The notes under the pieces were generated by a model. The model made no database searches, was not told the DNA's origin, and saw only the letters and a list, made by a program, of their open reading frames with translations. Positions 29,280 through 40,325 of a DNA stretch of 47,466 nucleotides are shown here, piece after piece; positions within the stretch are counted from its first letter, which is position 1; each line of letters starts with the position of its first letter. The stretch comes from Trichosphaerium sp. ATCC 40318 (lineage: Eukaryota; Discosea; Flabellinia; Trichosidae): contig JALMLS010000136.1 in NCBI GenBank assembly GCA_038496445.1, forward strand, positions 1-47,466, written 5' to 3'. A program made the position numbers and the translations under genes.

Positions 29280-29799
29280 TTAGCGTTCGCAACAGTATCT
29301 CACTTTCATATCTGGACAAGTCTCAGAATTATCTCTACGCCTGCATTGTAACCCGCCTGCCAATGTACTTTGGGATCTTAAAAAATCTGTGTATGCTCTC
29401 CAATCTTTTCCTGAAGAAACAAGTACACATTGAACATTTGTAGCTTTGTGACCATCAGTACCTTTCAATATCAGTACAATGAGTTATGTCTAAACGTAAA
29501 AATAAGTCTTCGGAAGATCTACAAAAATTGTAAGTGCTCACTGATATTAGCACCGCCTACTGTCTCAGGTGCTTGAACTAAATGTTGAATGATATGAATT
29601 CTCTGAGATGTTCTGAATACTTCTCCATTGTTGTAGAGAGCAAATATATCACTTTGATCTCTTGAGTTATAAGGAATGAACTTACACAGTCTACCGTTGT
29701 TAATGCGTTTATGGTTATTTGGTGTCTCATACTCGCCATTCCCAGTAGGGTGTCTGCATGGATCCTGTTTTAAACCTTTAAAATACTGAAAGCGCAGTT
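29280..29799 (-). CDS. Fragment with a mucin WxxW-like Cys domain
   Basis: Two exons, 29542-29799 and 29280-29461, joined in phase 1 (NIS|TDGHKATNVQC). The C-terminal segment VQCVLVSSGK ... GGLQCRRRDNSETCPDMKVR ending YCC has the spacing of the mucin-2 WxxW domain end (GL-x-C ... C-x-D-x-x-VR-x-x-C), found in extracellular mucin-like and CILP proteins. The upstream exon has a Cys pair (DPCRHPTGNG, GRLCKFIPY) and begins at an acceptor AG, so 5' exons must lie above 29799, but I could not find a signal peptide on this strand. Partial gene or pseudogene. Confidence 0.45.
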
Positions 29800-30087
29800 C
29801 TAACCTTGTTGTGTACAACTATACACATTTGGTTTCTCGAACAAACATGATGTACAACAACGCTTTGATTATTGGTATTTTATGTTGCATTTCCGTTCAG
29901 CATCTTATACTCTCACAACGTATGATACTTGCAGGACCATATTCCTCCAATAACCTTTTTTTAGGTTATCCTACTTCTTTACGATGTCATGTGGCACATT
30001 ATTGGCATTGATAGATTCAAATTAAAACCTCTCACACTTTTTTGATGTAAACTTCCAATGTCAATGATCTCTTTTATGCTTTGTACT

Positions 30088-30350
30088 TCGAAATTCTAGC
30101 TTGGATACATTGTTAAACGTGTCTATCTCCTTGAGCATGAAACAAGCTAAATAGCAAGATAGTTGGGCAGTGAGTCACTCCTCTCTACATGGTCTTCTCG
30201 TTGTGTATGTCCTTGGGTAAGAGCAACTCCAAGTACCTTAGCTGACGGAAGTCATTCTGCTGGCTTAGAGCCGTCTAAAATAAAATGAGGCCGTTAAACA
30301 AAGAATGAGCTCAAATGGTAACAAAATGGGTATCAATCGTGTCCAACATA
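30088..30350. repeat. 5' end of segmental duplication, copy B, with decayed SHOCT-like gene start
   Basis: 30088-30215 repeats 17041-17200. From about 30240 the sequence still aligns with the start of the gene at 17282 (GCTTAGAGCCGTCTAAAAT) but has lost the ATG and frame, so it is a pseudogene start. After about 30350 the two copies diverge until about 31715. Confidence 0.7.
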
Positions 30351-31715
30351 TTGTCCGTATCGTGCGTTTGCACAACTCTGCAACTTTTGCTGTTTGTGAC
30401 TGTTGGTCTTTCAAGATCTGTTAAAAACTACAAGATCTGACGATCTTGTCAGTTCCGGAAAAAACTAAATCCACGTCTACACTGTATACGTATTTTTACG
30501 ACCACGTGTTTTTGACTATTGTACTTTATTTGGTACATTAGCTTTTGACAAGTTCTGTTGACGTCTCTGATAACCTCTAAGGTCCAACAGTTGTCTCATA
30601 TCCCGTGAAGGGACACACTTTTTCTGGTGAAGGGACACACACTTAATGACACCATATTTTCATGTATATTTACTTAAACATGCCATAAAGTTAGCCACAA
30701 ATATACCATCTATACTACTATATGTGTGAATATCAAGGGGTAATCAAAGTGGTTGGGTTGCAAGCTAGAGCGTTTTTTTGCAAAGTTAAAATTTTCGACG
30801 TGTCAACTTTGCATGCACACTGTGGACCATCTAAAAAATAACTCTTTCCCTTCACACTATATGTGATTTACAAGACCTTTATACCCGTCTATAAACATTA
30901 AAGAACTAAAAAAATTATTAATCATCTGTTTGCGAGGATGTTTCAAAATGGTAAAAAAGCCACTTTTGTGTTCATTTTTTCGGGCCTGCTTAACTGTGTA
31001 AAAGTGTAAATCCAATACCAGTTTCTTAACATGTGTTAGTACTATATGCTCTTGTTTAAATATTGAAATAACTGTAGGAGTAAGGGAGGAATTTGAGTGT
31101 CAAAATCACTTTTAGGCCTCTAAAATAATTGTAAAATGCTGCTGTGTATATTAATAGAACTCTTTGTTTAGTTTTTACATGTACAACTAAAACCTTTTAG
31201 CACGTATGGCAATAATAGATTTTGAAAAATATGAGTAAACTGCCTTTGAACTATAAAAGTAATTTTGTGTTAAAAAGTAAAAATTGGCTTTTTTGACAAT
31301 GCTCTGCCGCACCACCCAATCAATTGTATAAACTTTTGGTTTGTAAATAGATAGTATTGCATATTGGTGACAAAATGGTATGATATTATGCTGTTTAGCT
31401 TGAAGAGATGGAAAAATATAGGTAAAAAAAAATTGTGTACTTTCACCAAAAACAGTGTGTCCGCCCATGGGATATAGTCTAAAACGGATTATTACGCTAA
31501 TACCGTACGCTCAGCATACTTGGGAAGCGCTTGGAATTTTCTTTGAGATTTTTAACGTGCTCACGTTTTCTACGTTATACCGTACATGCAGCGCAAGATA
31601 CTTTGGAAGCGCTTGGAATTTTCTTTTGAGGTTTTTACGTTATCTCACGTTAAATACTCCTCTTTACGCCTGATTATGTGCCAGCATTCGCGTGGTGTTT
31701 GTAAGTTAACATGTA
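30351..31715. other. Copy-B-specific DNA with no gene seen
   Basis: About 1.35 kb, longer than the corresponding 0.35 kb of copy A. AT-rich with stops in all frames; a minus-strand open frame at 31187-31468 lacks any protein-like signature. Contains the near-tandem repeat at 31493-31650 and a repeated phrase AAGGGACACAC near 30610-30640. May be decayed mobile DNA. Confidence 0.4.
31493..31650. repeat. Two near-tandem units of about 76 bp
   Basis: 31493-31568 and 31573-31650 share TACCGTAC, GGAAGCGCTTGGAATTTTCT and a TCACGT end, with scattered substitutions between. Confidence 0.75.
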
Positions 31716-31847
31716 AAAAGCAATTGTTTTTCAATAAATAAAATTCAGTTGTCTACAAAGAGTTGCGAAAACAATATCTGTGCAACCTCATGTAAAAAAT
31801 TACGTGGTGAAGCAATGTAAAGTCTGATGCTACATTTTATTACAAAT

Positions 31848-32130
31848 CACGTGATAAAAAACACACACGTGCGTTTTACAACTACATCCACAATAGGCGA
31901 GTGTATCTGAAAATACTGTATTCATGGTCTGTGTAAGGTACACATACAGTTCGAAGCGGTTTACAAACGTTTGAAAACTTGTTCGAAAAAACCAAAACTT
32001 GTTCGAAAAAAACCAAGACTCGTTCGAAAAAAGATGACCTTTAAAAAAACACTGTAACTACCGACGCAGTACGTCATCTCAAAATTACGTACCAATTTGC
32101 TAAAACAAACGTTGTAGAGCGATCACGTGA
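31848..32130 (+). promoter_or_regulatory. Paired TCACGTGATAAAAA(A) boxes upstream of ankyrin-PARP copy B
   Basis: TCACGTGATAAAAA at 31848 and 32123, matching the pair before copy A. TTCGAAAAA-type repeats lie between them (31949-32032), as in copy A. The predicted ATG is at 32499. Confidence 0.5.
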
Positions 32131-32498
32131 TAAAAAAGCCAAAAAGGCACGTAAAAAGCTGTCGTATACGTTGTCATGTTGAGCGCTAACGGAACATGAA
32201 CAAATGCGCTTGAAAAAAACCACAACATCATTTTCGATCAAAGAAATGTATTTAGCCTACCTCCGTCATATAGCGGAGGACCCAGACTCATACAACTTAA
32301 ACTGCCCATCTAAAACTTTGGCAGCGAGCACCACACAACAAATAACAATATTTTTACGCATTGTCTTTTCTTTTTCTTCTTGACTAGACTTAATCTCCAA
32401 ACTCCTTGTGGCATCTAGGAACAGATTAAATGTACTTCCAACAGTAGTTTGCTGTGTGAAGCATGTTGCCAATGTTTCAAGAAGCAAGTTTAAGTTGT

Positions 32499-35400
32499 AT
32501 GAGTCGGGAGGTAGTTAGATTAACGCCTTTTTAATTCTCTTTTTTAGCAAAGTGAGGAAAACAGAAAACCAAGAAGTATAGCATCCGTGGTTACATATTA
32601 TGTTACGCAAGGCCAAGAGAATATTAGAGACTTAAAAGGTATCGCTATTAATAATATTACCTAGCCAAACTGAAGAAACTTGGATCAATACTGCGCAATG
32701 TGGGATCAAATGTCAATGCTACAGATAAATATGGACAAACAGCTTTACACAAAGCAGGTATTATGTTTTAATATCTTGTATGTTTTAACACTTTACAGTG
32801 TTTAATGGACGCCTTGAGGCTGTTAAAGTATTGCTCAATGCAAATGCAAATATCAATGCTAAAGACAAAGATAGCGAAACAGCTTTACATGTAGCTGGTA
32901 CTATTGAAATACAATGACTTCTAACTCTTTCAGCATGGTGTGGACGCAACAATGTTGTAATGTTATTGATCGATGCAGATGCAAATGTTAGTGCTACAGA
33001 TAAATATGGACAAACAGCTTTACACAAAGCAGGTATCATGTTGTAAATACAGTTTATGTTCTAACACCTTCCAGCATCCTGTGGATATATTGATACTGTT
33101 AAATTATTGATCGATGCAGATGCAAATGTTAGTGCTACAGATAAATATGGACAAACAGCTTTACACAAAGCAGGTATTGTTTTGTTAAATATACAATGTA
33201 TGTTCTCACACTTCTCAGCTTTTCATGGACACTATGACACTGTTAAATTATTGCTCATGGCAAATGCACATATTGATGCTGTAGATGAAAATAGAGAGAC
33301 AGCTTTACACAAAGCAGGTATTGTTTTGTTAAATATACAATGTATGTTCACATGTTCCAGCGTTTTGTGGACACAACATTACTGTTATAATATTGATCAA
33401 TGCAGATGCGAATATCAATGCTCAGGATAAATATGGACAAACAGCTTTATGCAAAGCAGGTATTGTAGAAAATATACAATGTATGTTCTAATACTTTACA
33501 GCATTCCGTGGACACAATGACATTGTTAAATTATTACTCAATGCTACAGATGAAAACAGAGAGACAGCTTTACACAAAGCAGGTATTGTAGAAAATATAC
33601 AATGTATGTCCTAATACTTTACAGCATTATGCGGATGCAACGATATTGTTAAATTATTGATAGATGCAGACGCAAATGTCAATGCTAAAGATATAGATAG
33701 CCAAACAGCTTTACACAAAGCAGGTGTTGTTATAAAATATGCAATGTATGTTCTCACACGTTACAGCTTTTCATGGACACTATGACACTGTTAAATTATT
33801 GCTCATGGCAGATGCATATATTGATGCTGTAGATGTAAATAGAGAAACAGCTTTACACAAAGCAGGTACTGTAGAATATACAATGTATGTTCTCATGCGT
33901 TCCAGTATGCTGTGGAAACAATGATACTGTTAAATTATTGATCAAAGCAGATGCAAATATCAATGTTAAAGATAAAGATGGGCTTACAGCGTTACACAAA
34001 GCTGGTCATAATGATCAATTGAAATTACTAATTATCTTACACCTGCTAGGAAAATGTGGAGTGAGCTCTATAGCTAGACAATTAATATTATCAGGCGCAA
34101 ATGTTGAAGCAATAGACAATAAAGGATGGACACCTTTATTTTATGCAGGTTTACTACATCATCAAACCAAACATTTTAACTAGTAATAGCACACTATAAA
34201 AATTCTGAAGTGTTTCTCATCTTGTCTAACGCAAGTGATGTTTTTTCACAGACTATGAAAGGAGAGAAGTTTGGATTTAAATCTATATTGAAAAAGGTAG
34301 TTGATAATGATCCTGCATACACCAAACTATTTGAAACTATCTTGGCACACTTTCCAACAAATCAACAACAGCTGTGGCTATCGTGGGCAAATATAAAAAG
34401 GCGTGGATGGAGATACAAGCTTGCGAAATGGTTGCAGTACTTGGTACAGATTCATGTTTGAAATGTTGCACTTACAAATAATACACCAAGCAACTTAGCA
34501 TTTACTAATCATACACGTAGCCAACACGTCCTTATTTTAATCTTGCAATACAAAAGGGGGTTTGTATTTTAGTCTGTACTTACAACCGCATATTTGTACA
34601 ATCCCCGGTATCAACATTTTTAAGTTTAGTTTGCTTATTCATCGATTAGAGCTTTTGGGTTGAGCAAGGAGGACTAATGGAAGGCATATTGTTTGATTTA
34701 CCAGATGGTATGTGGAGTAAAAAAACATACCACACTGGTAGTATTGCTGAAATGTGTGCAAAAGAAGGCTGGTGTATAAACTCTATTCGGCCAGATAAAC
34801 TAGAGTGTAAGTGTTAATAGTCAATATTGTTGTTTAGTGTTGTGTAGGGTTTTCACAGCATTATACATGCAGCTATTGTGCTGAGGACAGAAAACATACT
34901 GCATGTCAAAATGTATAATCTTTTTTAACTAGTGGGTAGCAACTCATCAATGATGTACACCTCAAATGTAAGCATGGTACATATGCTATTCATCCTATCA
35001 TACCAAATACACTATTAACTGACACTACTGTTGGTACAATCGATACCATTTTTACCAACTGTTGATTTTTAAACAAGGATTAACAAGTGAGACATCATGG
35101 AAATTAAACCCTCGATTGGAGTATGCACATGGATGGGATAGATCTAAAAACAAGTTGAGGTTTAATGTATTTAATTTTGTTAAACAGTTCTAGGGGGTTA
35201 ATTAAAAAAGCAACGCATCACAGAACATTGGACCTTTTTGATGAGAATGACACTGTAGCCAAACGAGAACTAAAGTTTCTTCATGAACAAATGTCTAAAA
35301 TGCACGGATATGAGCAAGTCACTGTTAAATCAGCTCATCTTGTTTGCAATGATGTCTTGCTTCAAAACTTTGGGATGTACAACACAATACTTAAACATAG

Positions 35401-36700
35401 GCATCAGTATGTAGAGTACGTGTTTAAAGATTATTGATTGTTACCTAGAGAACTACCAAAGTTATTTTGTAAGAATGATTGGAAGTGTGATGCCAATCAA
35501 CGGACAAGTGTTTGTGATAAGTTTTTATCTTTGATACCCAGATCAACCAACAGCACAGAGGTACACTGTAGTAACAATAATAACTTGTGACTAATTTTTC
35601 AGTTACCTGTTGTGTTAATGGCACATGGAACACGTGCTGAAGCAGCGCATAGCATTGTAAAAGCAGGATTTGGAACTGTAAGTGCATTGGATGCTGGATA
35701 TTATGGACAAGGAATCTATTTTACAGTACTATTTAATCATCACTTTGCATTTGTTCTAATATGTTATTGTAGAGTAGTCTTGAATATGCTTGCTTTTATG
35801 ATAGCACTCGTGGTGAAAAAACATTGATTTTGAGTTTAGTTACACCTGGCAATGTGTATCCTGTACGCACACATGGGTTGTATTTTTATTTACAATATTG
35901 GTAGGTAATTGAAAAACCTAGTGATGATTTTAACTTTCAGGGTAAGCCTATTAAACCTGGGTACCAAAGTCATTATGCAGTGGTAAACAAAAAGGGAGAA
36001 GCTGTAAGCGACAATATTGATAAATGCAAATGGGACGAGTTGGTTGTGGCCCAAGGTAAATAGTCTCATGTGATGACAGGTAAGTGTATTGTTTTTACTG
36101 TTAATTTAGATGTACAAGCTGTGGCACGATATGTCATTACTGTTGTAAAGAAGCCAAGAAAACGGGTGACTCAAAAAAAAAGTAAGGCTACAAAGAAGAA
36201 ATCAAACAAACCAAAGAAGACCGAGAGCATCAAACCAGTTGGAAGTGATAGCATAGAAAACAAAGAGATTTTGAAATCAGAAGATGATAGTGAGTCAGAT
36301 GAGTTGTCTGATGAAGATTCATTTATCGCTAAACGGTAAGGCAATAACAATAAAATATTTTACTTATTTACTACTAAGAAAATTATGGGCAGCTGCAAAG
36401 CTGGATCAGCCTGATGAACTATGTGTACAAGATCAGCGTGTAATATCACTAAAACAAGAAGTCACAAAGCTCAAACAAGAAAACAAAACCATCATTGAGG
36501 AATCAAATACCAAAACACAAGAGCATCTTACCAGAATAACTAAACTGGAGGAATGCAATGTCAAACTGGAGGGCGACAATGCCAAACTAAAAGAAGACAA
36601 GGCCAAACTAGAAGAAAACAATGCCAAACTGGAAGAAGAAAATACCAACCAATGCTCTCAAATTGCCAAACTACTTGCCCAAATTGCAAGTCTTGAGTAA
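32499..36700 (+). CDS. Ankyrin-PARP-coiled-coil protein, copy B
   Basis: Probable ADP-ribosyltransferase with ankyrin targeting repeats. Exon 1 is only ATGAGTCGGGAG (32499-32510), then exon 2 32548-32638 and exon 3 32665-32757. The joins give MSREQSEENRKPRSIASVV, then ENIRDLKAKLKKLGSILRNV running directly into the first ankyrin repeat, all in frame. About 11 ankyrin units follow (to 34148), one per exon, then a linker (SDVFSQTMKGEKFGF, LAHFPTNQQQLWLSW, NPRLEYAHGWDRSKN) and a PARP domain with the H-Y-E residues (LMAHGT, GYYGQGIYFT, WDELVVAQ). The C-terminus is Lys-rich (KKPRKRVTQKKSKATKKK, possible NLS), then acidic, then a heptad-rich coiled coil with repeated NAKLEE units, ending at 36700. 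Compared with copy A it lacks the segment PNTSILSKYFDLRQ and has fewer ankyrins but a longer coiled coil. Some exon borders between 34150 and 35200 are approximate. Confidence 0.82.
32665..34148 (+). repeat. Ankyrin array B: about 11 repeats, one per exon
   Basis: Same construction as array A: mostly 99-nt phase 1-1 exons ending in CACAAAGCAG and introns of about 45 nt. Units near 33225 and 33770 are almost identical to each other (CTTTTCATGGACACTATGAC), pointing to very recent internal duplication. The unit near 33507 is shortened by an internal deletion. Confidence 0.88.
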
Positions 36701-37085
36701 TGTGCGCTCATAAACACTAAGATAGTTTTGTTTGTATCAATAGTCAATGTGGAAGTATTCCTTCAACAGCAACTAGATTGTAAAATCATCTTTACCATTT
36801 TCACCCTTTGAATTTTGGTACTACTTATTAAGATGCAATGAAACTTGTTTATCATATTTGGTCTAAATGGCTACAAAGGCAGCCACTGCCAACTTCAGTC
36901 CTACATTCCACCAAAATGGGTATTTGATCAGCTGAATTATCTTGTAGCGATTCAAAATTCACTTTAGACATGAAAAGAGATTTGCAATATGCGTTTAGAA
37001 TAACATAACACTAAAATCACCTATTCTTGTTTCACTCATTTTAGTTGGAGTTACCTTACTCTTCTGTTGTGTTCAGACAGGACAA

Positions 37086-37640
37086 TTTTTTAAGCAGCTC
37101 ACACTTTCAAAAAAAGTCTTCAGAGCACATATGTGTCTACAATTATTAATTAATTTGAACTAGACTTGGCGTACTTCAATTAACTATTTCATTGAGTCTA
37201 AAACTGAGTTTTCTGCCTGGGATCATATTCTTCTTCTCCATGTTTTGCAGTTAATTCTTTTAACATAGTAATTAAAGATTACATTCTGTCATTTCTGGCA
37301 TTTTTTATAACTTTCAGTTTTCCACATAAACGTCTCTAGGTAGGTTTTTTCTGTCTTTTCTTTCTTTCATTTCTTCCTAGGGAATTTTGTAAGCAGTTCA
37401 CACTTTCAAAAAAAGTTTAGCACACCTCAAAAATGTTATTTATGTCCAATTTTTTGCTATGCTTCAGAACACATATGTGTCTATAATTTATATTAACCAG
37501 AACTTGCTGGTAATTAATAGTGTGCTTCAATCAACTATTTCATTGAAGCTAAAACTGAGTTTTTTTCTGCTTGGGGTCATATTCTTCTCCTCTATCACCA
37601 CCATGTTTCACAGGTAATTCTTTTACAGCATAGTGAGTAA
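37086..37640. repeat. Diverged direct repeat, two copies (about 37086-37270 and 37381-37640)
   Basis: Shared phrases include CACACTTTCAAAAAAAGT, CACATATGTGTCTA, TCAACTATTTCATTGA (first copy TTAACTATTTC) and the region around CATATTCTTCT. The second copy carries an extra stretch of about 80 bp. Confidence 0.7.
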
Positions 37641-37740
37641 GGAATACATTCTTTCGTTTAAGACATTTTTTATCACTTTCAGTGTACCACATAAAGCTAT
37701 CGTCACCTGTTTCTATACCTGATTGATGTAAATTGGTCAT
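37549..37740 (-). pseudogene. Gene fragment with a C-terminal tail present in both direct repeats
   Basis: The minus-strand frame ends KELPVKHGGDRGEEYDPKQK and KTQF before the stop. The other repeat copy (about 37205-37265) encodes LKELTAKHGEEEYDPRQKTQF-like residues in an open frame. Conservation of reading frame with amino-acid changes suggests this was a real coding end. No upstream exons found; unknown family. Confidence 0.35.
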
Positions 37741-38230
37741 TCTTTTGAACTATCATTCTAACCCACAGATACCTTTTTCAAATCTTTCCTTTTGCTGGCA
37801 GTTGCTCAATAAATCATTGTGTACATATGTGCAGTTATAGCGTATTTGATAATTTAGGTATCAAAACACATGTTTCTTTTTCAAAGAAGTTGATGAACAT
37901 AATATTTAAATGAAAATGTTAAAAAACTCACTCTTGCTCGGGTACGTTATTGCATCAGATAGCCATAAAGCTTGCTGTATATGTATTTTACCACTATAGG
38001 ATTTTTAGACACAGATCTTAGTTTTTACATGGAGATACTGCAAGATTTTCCAAAACCAGGTTCAAAGAAACTGTGTCACTACACTCCATCAACTATTGCT
38101 ATAAATTACACTGTGCAATACCACATATGTTGACTATCACTATGAAAAGTGTGGGATGGTCAATTAGCTCTTGAGGTATTTAAATCCAAAAATCGCTAAT
38201 GGTCCACTAGTACAGAATATTGGAATTTAT

Positions 38231-38334
38231 CAATTACACAAGGCTCGACAAGCTTAAAACTAATGTAAATACATTAAAAATAGTGTTAGACAACACTTCA
38301 GTAATTTAAACGCTTGTCAAAGCTTGTGTAATTG
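38231..38334. repeat. Imperfect inverted repeat (hairpin), about 28-bp arms
   Basis: The left arm starts CAATTACACAAGGCTCGACA (38231-38257); the right arm (38305-38334) is its reverse complement with a few mismatches. The loop of about 47 nt contains its own small perfect hairpin AGTGTT-AGAC-AACACT (38282-38297). Could be a small MITE-like remnant or an RNA hairpin. Confidence 0.65.
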
Positions 38335-38975
38335 CTAATTTTGGGAACTCGCTTTTTCTTTATTCTTTACACCACAAACTAACGTTTTCAGCGTTTCTAG
38401 CGCAATAAACGTCGTTTAAAGGTACTTTGTATACACTTGTTCATATTTTGGTACCATAATCCTTGTTTTAGACTATAACGCTCTATTGCTGTTCAAGCAC
38501 CGTTTATAACTGATACTGGCTTGATTAATGTGTTTGTGAGCAGTGAAGCTCAGTTGACGCTTTTTTAGTTAAGTCTTAAAAAAAAACGCCAAAAAACAAG
38601 TAAAAAAGTAAATAATTTATTCCACATTTAGAACGTAACAATAGAGCCATTCATTCCAAAGGTACATTCACACAGGATAAAGCATTGATATGAGAGGTGT
38701 GAACCGCTTACAAAAATCGTCCCTATAACACCAATTCCGTATTTGCTCCAAAACACTCGTCCTAATTTGGACAAACAAAAAACCTTAAAATCTTACCTTC
38801 AAACGCGAGTCACAACTCCTCTCTTTTGATACTTTTAATAAGGTACAAACACTTTTACATTGCACTTAGTTCCTGTGCGCTAAGGCAATTAGTAAACCCA
38901 TTTTTTATCCTTGACTTCTTTTTTAGGCTTAACTGGTACACTCAAGTCGTTTTTAACTTTTTCCTCACATCAAAC

Positions 38976-40325
38976 ATGCAATACTCTGGCGCAGAGTATT
39001 ATTTATCGGGGCTCACTGCACTACCAATAGAAACAATAGTTCATATCTTGAAATGCGGGACCTTTACTTTACGTTCAGCACAAACATGCCATCTTATGCA
39101 TGATATCGTACATAACCACGTTGGATACAAAGAAATATGTGTCTCAAACGAAAATCAATTGCCGATACTTTCTGGGAGCCCGTTACTTCAGAACACACGC
39201 ATATCACTCGCTGGTATTTGTAGTACTGCCAACGATAGCCATTTGGACTTACTTGCAGGAGTACACACTATAGACTTGAGCGGCTGTTTAGGAGTAACGC
39301 ACAAAGGCATCAGTGCATTGATAGGTGTCCACGAGATTGATTTATCTCGAACAAATGTGAGAGACTCAAGTTTAAAGGCATTATCTGGCGTACATACTAT
39401 CAACTTGAGTCGTTGTAATCAAATAACGAGTGAAGGTATCAAATCATTGGCAGGTGTGCACACTCTTTACTTGACAAGTTGCGAATGCCCTTTAATAGAC
39501 GAAGGCATCAAAGCACTGTCAGGTGTACACACTATCGACTTGTGGTGTACTAAAATAACAGATGAAGGCTTAAAACCTTTGGCTGGTGTGCAAGCAATAT
39601 ACTTGTCCAGATGTTACTCGATTACAGATGAGGGTGTACAAGCATTGGCTGGCGTACAAGAAATTGATCTGTCACACACAAAAGTGACAGACGCAGGGCT
39701 AAAGGCGCTGGCAGGAGTTCAAAATGCTGGTTTGGTGGATTGCAAAAACATTTCTGATGAAGGTATCAAAGCCTTAGCTGGCGTACACCAAATCAACCTC
39801 AGCGGATGTGTAAACGTACATGACGAAGGTATCAAAGCTTTATCTGGTGTACACACAATCAGTTTGGAGCATTGTAGACAAATAACAGACGAGGGTATCA
39901 TGGCGTTAGCCGGTGTACATGAAATTAATTTATCTTACACCAACATACGCAATGAAGGCCTCAAAGCATTGTCAGGTGTACACACAATCTACTTGAGCAA
40001 GTGTGGAGACATATCAGACCTCGGTATAATGGCATTGGGTGGTGTACATACGATCAATTTATCGTTCACATCTGTGAGCGATTATGGCATTAAAGCGTTG
40101 TCTGGTGTACACAATATCACCTTGACATGTTGCAGTAGAATAACAGATGAAGGCATCAAGGCGTTGGCTGGCGTACATGACATCAGAGTCGCGTTCACAA
40201 AGGTGAGCGATTCAGGTATTAAAGCGTTGTCAAGTGTACACACGATCGATGTACAAGGTTGTTCTGGAGTAACAGATGAAGGTATTAAAGCTTTGTGTGT
40301 TTACGTCATATTCATCACAATATGA
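38976..40325 (+). CDS. F-box protein with about 17 leucine-rich repeats
   Basis: Start placed at the ATG at 38976 (MQYSGAEYYLSGLTALPIET), since the F-box follows at once: LPIETIVHILKCG and SAQTCHLMHDIVHNHVGY. The frame is open from 38826. Then about 17 LRRs of the ITDEGIKALAGVHTIDLSGC type, alternating between units ending in a Cys pair motif (-CKN, -CRQ) and units ending -HTK, -YTN or -FTS. All LRRs lie in one exon. The frame stops at 40325 after CVYVIFITI, but one base away another frame continues MNTGLSEEYIKILRKRGVRV and then stops at about 40387, which reads like the natural LRR cap; a one-base indel near 40300-40320 is likely. Probable SCF ubiquitin-ligase receptor. Confidence 0.82.
   Translation: MQYSGAEYYLSGLTALPIETIVHILKCGTFTLRSAQTCHLMHDIVHNHVGYKEICVSNENQLPILSGSPLLQNTRISLAGICSTANDSHLDLLAGVHTIDLSGCLGVTHKGISALIGVHEIDLSRTNVRDSSLKALSGVHTINLSRCNQITSEGIKSLAGVHTLYLTSCECPLIDEGIKALSGVHTIDLWCTKITDEGLKPLAGVQAIYLSRCYSITDEGVQALAGVQEIDLSHTKVTDAGLKALAGVQNAGLVDCKNISDEGIKALAGVHQINLSGCVNVHDEGIKALSGVHTISLEHCRQITDEGIMALAGVHEINLSYTNIRNEGLKALSGVHTIYLSKCGDISDLGIMALGGVHTINLSFTSVSDYGIKALSGVHNITLTCCSRITDEGIKALAGVHDIRVAFTKVSDSGIKALSSVHTIDVQGCSGVTDEGIKALCVYVIFITI

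Larger units (their letters stand above)
36701..38975. other. Gene-poor DNA with repeats
   Basis: 2.3 kb between ankyrin-PARP copy B and the third F-box/LRR gene. Apart from the direct repeats at 37086-37640 with a short conserved coding tail, and the inverted repeat at 38231-38334, I see no gene. AT-rich throughout. Confidence 0.45.

Noticed and set aside
29811-30011. Plus-strand frame with a signal-peptide-like start (MMYNNALIIGILCCISVQHL)
   Set aside because: No downstream coding exon or acceptor found; could be chance in AT-rich DNA.
32266-32487. Minus-strand open frame of 73 codons upstream of ankyrin-PARP copy B
   Set aside because: Lies in a copy-B-specific insert and is absent from copy A; the plus strand there is equally open, so coding is undecided.
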